DNA of 5,396 nt from Gammaproteobacteria bacterium (GTDB taxonomy: Bacteria; Pseudomonadota; Gammaproteobacteria; UWMA-0217): the NCBI GenBank assembly GCA_027031685.1, contig JALVPS010000215.1, forward strand, positions 1-5,396, written 5' to 3'. Made by a program: the position numbers and the translations under genes. Each line of letters starts with the position of its first letter. Position 1 is the stretch's first letter. The notes under the pieces are model-generated. The model ran no database searches and was not told the DNA's origin. It was given only the letters and a program-made list of their open reading frames with translations. Positions 4,686-5,396 of this stretch are shown here, piece by piece.

Positions 4686-5396
4686 ATGAGCAAAGTGACC
4701 GTTAGACAGTTGGCTGAGGTGGTCGGCACCCCGGTAGAGCGCCTGCTGGAACAGATGAAGGAGGCGGGTATCGAGGCGCAGGGCGCCGACTACCCCATCT
4801 CCGACAAGGACAAGCTGCGCCTGCTGGAGCACCTGCGCAAGGCCCACGGCAAGACCGGAGAGCCGGGCAAGGCCCGCAAGATCACCCTCAAGCGCAAGGC
4901 CGTCACCGAGCTGAAGGTCAAGAGCGGCACCGGCCGGCCCAAGACCGTGGCCGTGGAGGTGCGCAAGAAGCGCACCTACGTGCGGCGGCCCGCCGAGGCC
5001 GAGGCGCAGCAGCCCGAGGCCCCGGCCGCCGAAGCAAAGCCGGCCCTGACCCGCCCGGTGAGCAAGACCGAGCAGCTGGCCAAGCAGGTGGAGGCCGAGC
5101 GCCGCGCCCTGATGGAGGCCGCTCGCCGCAAGGAGGAAGAGGAGCGCCGCAAGGCCGAGGCGCGCCGCCGCGCCGAGGAGGCCGCCCGCCGCAAGGCCGA
5201 GGAAGAGGAGGAGAAGAAGCGTCGCGAGGCCGAGGCCCTGGTGGCGGCGGCCGCAGCCCCGCCCCCACCACCGCCGCCGGCCGCCGAGAAGCCACGCGGC
5301 AAGAAAAAGAAGGCCGCCAAGGGCGAGTCCACCCGCTACGGCCGCAAGGAATTGCACGTGGAGGCCGGCCGCGGCGGTCGCCGCAAGACGCGCGCC
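4686..5396 (+). CDS. infB: Translation initiation factor IF2, N-terminal part (3' end outside window)
   Basis: GTPase that brings fMet-tRNA to the 30S subunit and promotes 50S joining. Only 237 codons are visible. No stop is reached, and the G domain and tRNA-binding C domains lie beyond 5396. Residues 1-52 form the IF2 N-terminal subdomain (MSKVTVRQLAEVVGTPVERL onward). Residues 64-101 match the associated basic segment: ITLKRK, then SGTGRPKTVAVEVRKKRTYV, comparable to E. coli LTLQRK and EVRKKRTFV. A long, highly charged Arg/Lys/Glu/Ala helix spans about 127-185. Then come five alanines and seven consecutive prolines (192-198), and a Lys/Arg/Gly-rich linker to the window end. ATG at 4686 is set by a good ribosome binding site. 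No internal start with its own site was evident, so shorter IF2 isoforms as in E. coli cannot be predicted from this part. Confidence 0.98.
   Translation, partial: MSKVTVRQLAEVVGTPVERLLEQMKEAGIEAQGADYPISDKDKLRLLEHLRKAHGKTGEPGKARKITLKRKAVTELKVKSGTGRPKTVAVEVRKKRTYVRRPAEAEAQQPEAPAAEAKPALTRPVSKTEQLAKQVEAERRALMEAARRKEEEERRKAEARRRAEEAARRKAEEEEEKKRREAEALVAAAAAPPPPPPPAAEKPRGKKKKAAKGESTRYGRKELHVEAGRGGRRKTRA
5124..5202 (+). repeat. Heptad-phased 21-base periodic repeat inside infB
   Basis: CGCCGCAAGG occurs at 5124, 5145 and 5187, offsets of 21 and 42 bases (seven and fourteen codons). The last two copies extend to the identical 16-mer CGCCGCAAGGCCGAGG (5145-5160 and 5187-5202). In protein they encode Arg-Arg-Lys followed by acidic residues and alanine, in heptad phase. 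The pattern suggests local duplication of a seven-codon unit within the charged IF2 linker, though biased codon use could contribute. Confidence 0.7.

Noticed and set aside
5112..5114. Internal ATG in infB as start of a short IF2 isoform
   Set aside because: No ribosome binding site precedes it, and it falls inside the charged helix. E. coli-like isoform starts cannot be supported here.
3132..5357. Open frame of 741 codons on the - strand antisense to nusA and infB
   Set aside because: It is the mirror of two certain genes in GC-rich DNA with few A+T-rich stop codons. The translation is a low-complexity His/Leu/Gly mix with no domain, and a start and ribosome site are not convincing.

Overview
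The window is GC-rich (about two thirds G+C by eye) and densely coding, with every gene on the + strand. The protein sequences and gene order point to a gammaproteobacterium. NusA carries both C-terminal acidic repeats, and the tRNA-fMet / rimP / nusA / infB order is the classic metY operon. My guess is a Chromatiales/Ectothiorhodospiraceae- or Xanthomonas-like lineage, because the nuo operon lies directly upstream of metY instead of elsewhere as in E. coli. The family guess is inference; the gene identities are not in serious doubt.

Layout. Positions 1-983 hold the 3' two thirds of nuoM, and 1000-2427 hold complete nuoN. These are the last two antiporter-like membrane subunits of respiratory complex I. 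A 65-base gap (2428-2492) has no visible nuo terminator but contains a sigma70-type promoter whose discriminator looks like that of an rRNA P1 promoter. The initiator tRNA gene follows (2493-2569, CCA encoded). The 107-base tRNA-rimP gap holds two intrinsic terminators (2576-2597 and 2638-2659) with a weaker hairpin between them. The second terminator ends only 17 bases before the rimP start codon. Then come rimP (2677-3159), nusA (3156-4655, ATGA overlap with rimP) and the first 237 codons of infB (4686-5396, cut by the window end).

How they work together. The first block makes proton-pumping subunits of NADH:quinone oxidoreductase. The second block makes the start of the translation-initiation and transcription-elongation machinery: initiator tRNA, a 30S maturation factor, NusA and IF2. 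The layout of strong tRNA promoter, tandem terminators and then rimP-nusA-infB fits a leader in which most transcripts stop after the tRNA and a fraction reads through. Because NusA itself stimulates intrinsic termination, the arrangement could give negative feedback on the operon.

I see no mobile element, CRISPR array, defence system or unknown gene. This is conserved core genome. The points worth a second look are the leader architecture, the U1.U72 acceptor end of the initiator tRNA, a seven-proline run and heptad-repeat helix in IF2, and a 12-residue loop insertion in NuoM.
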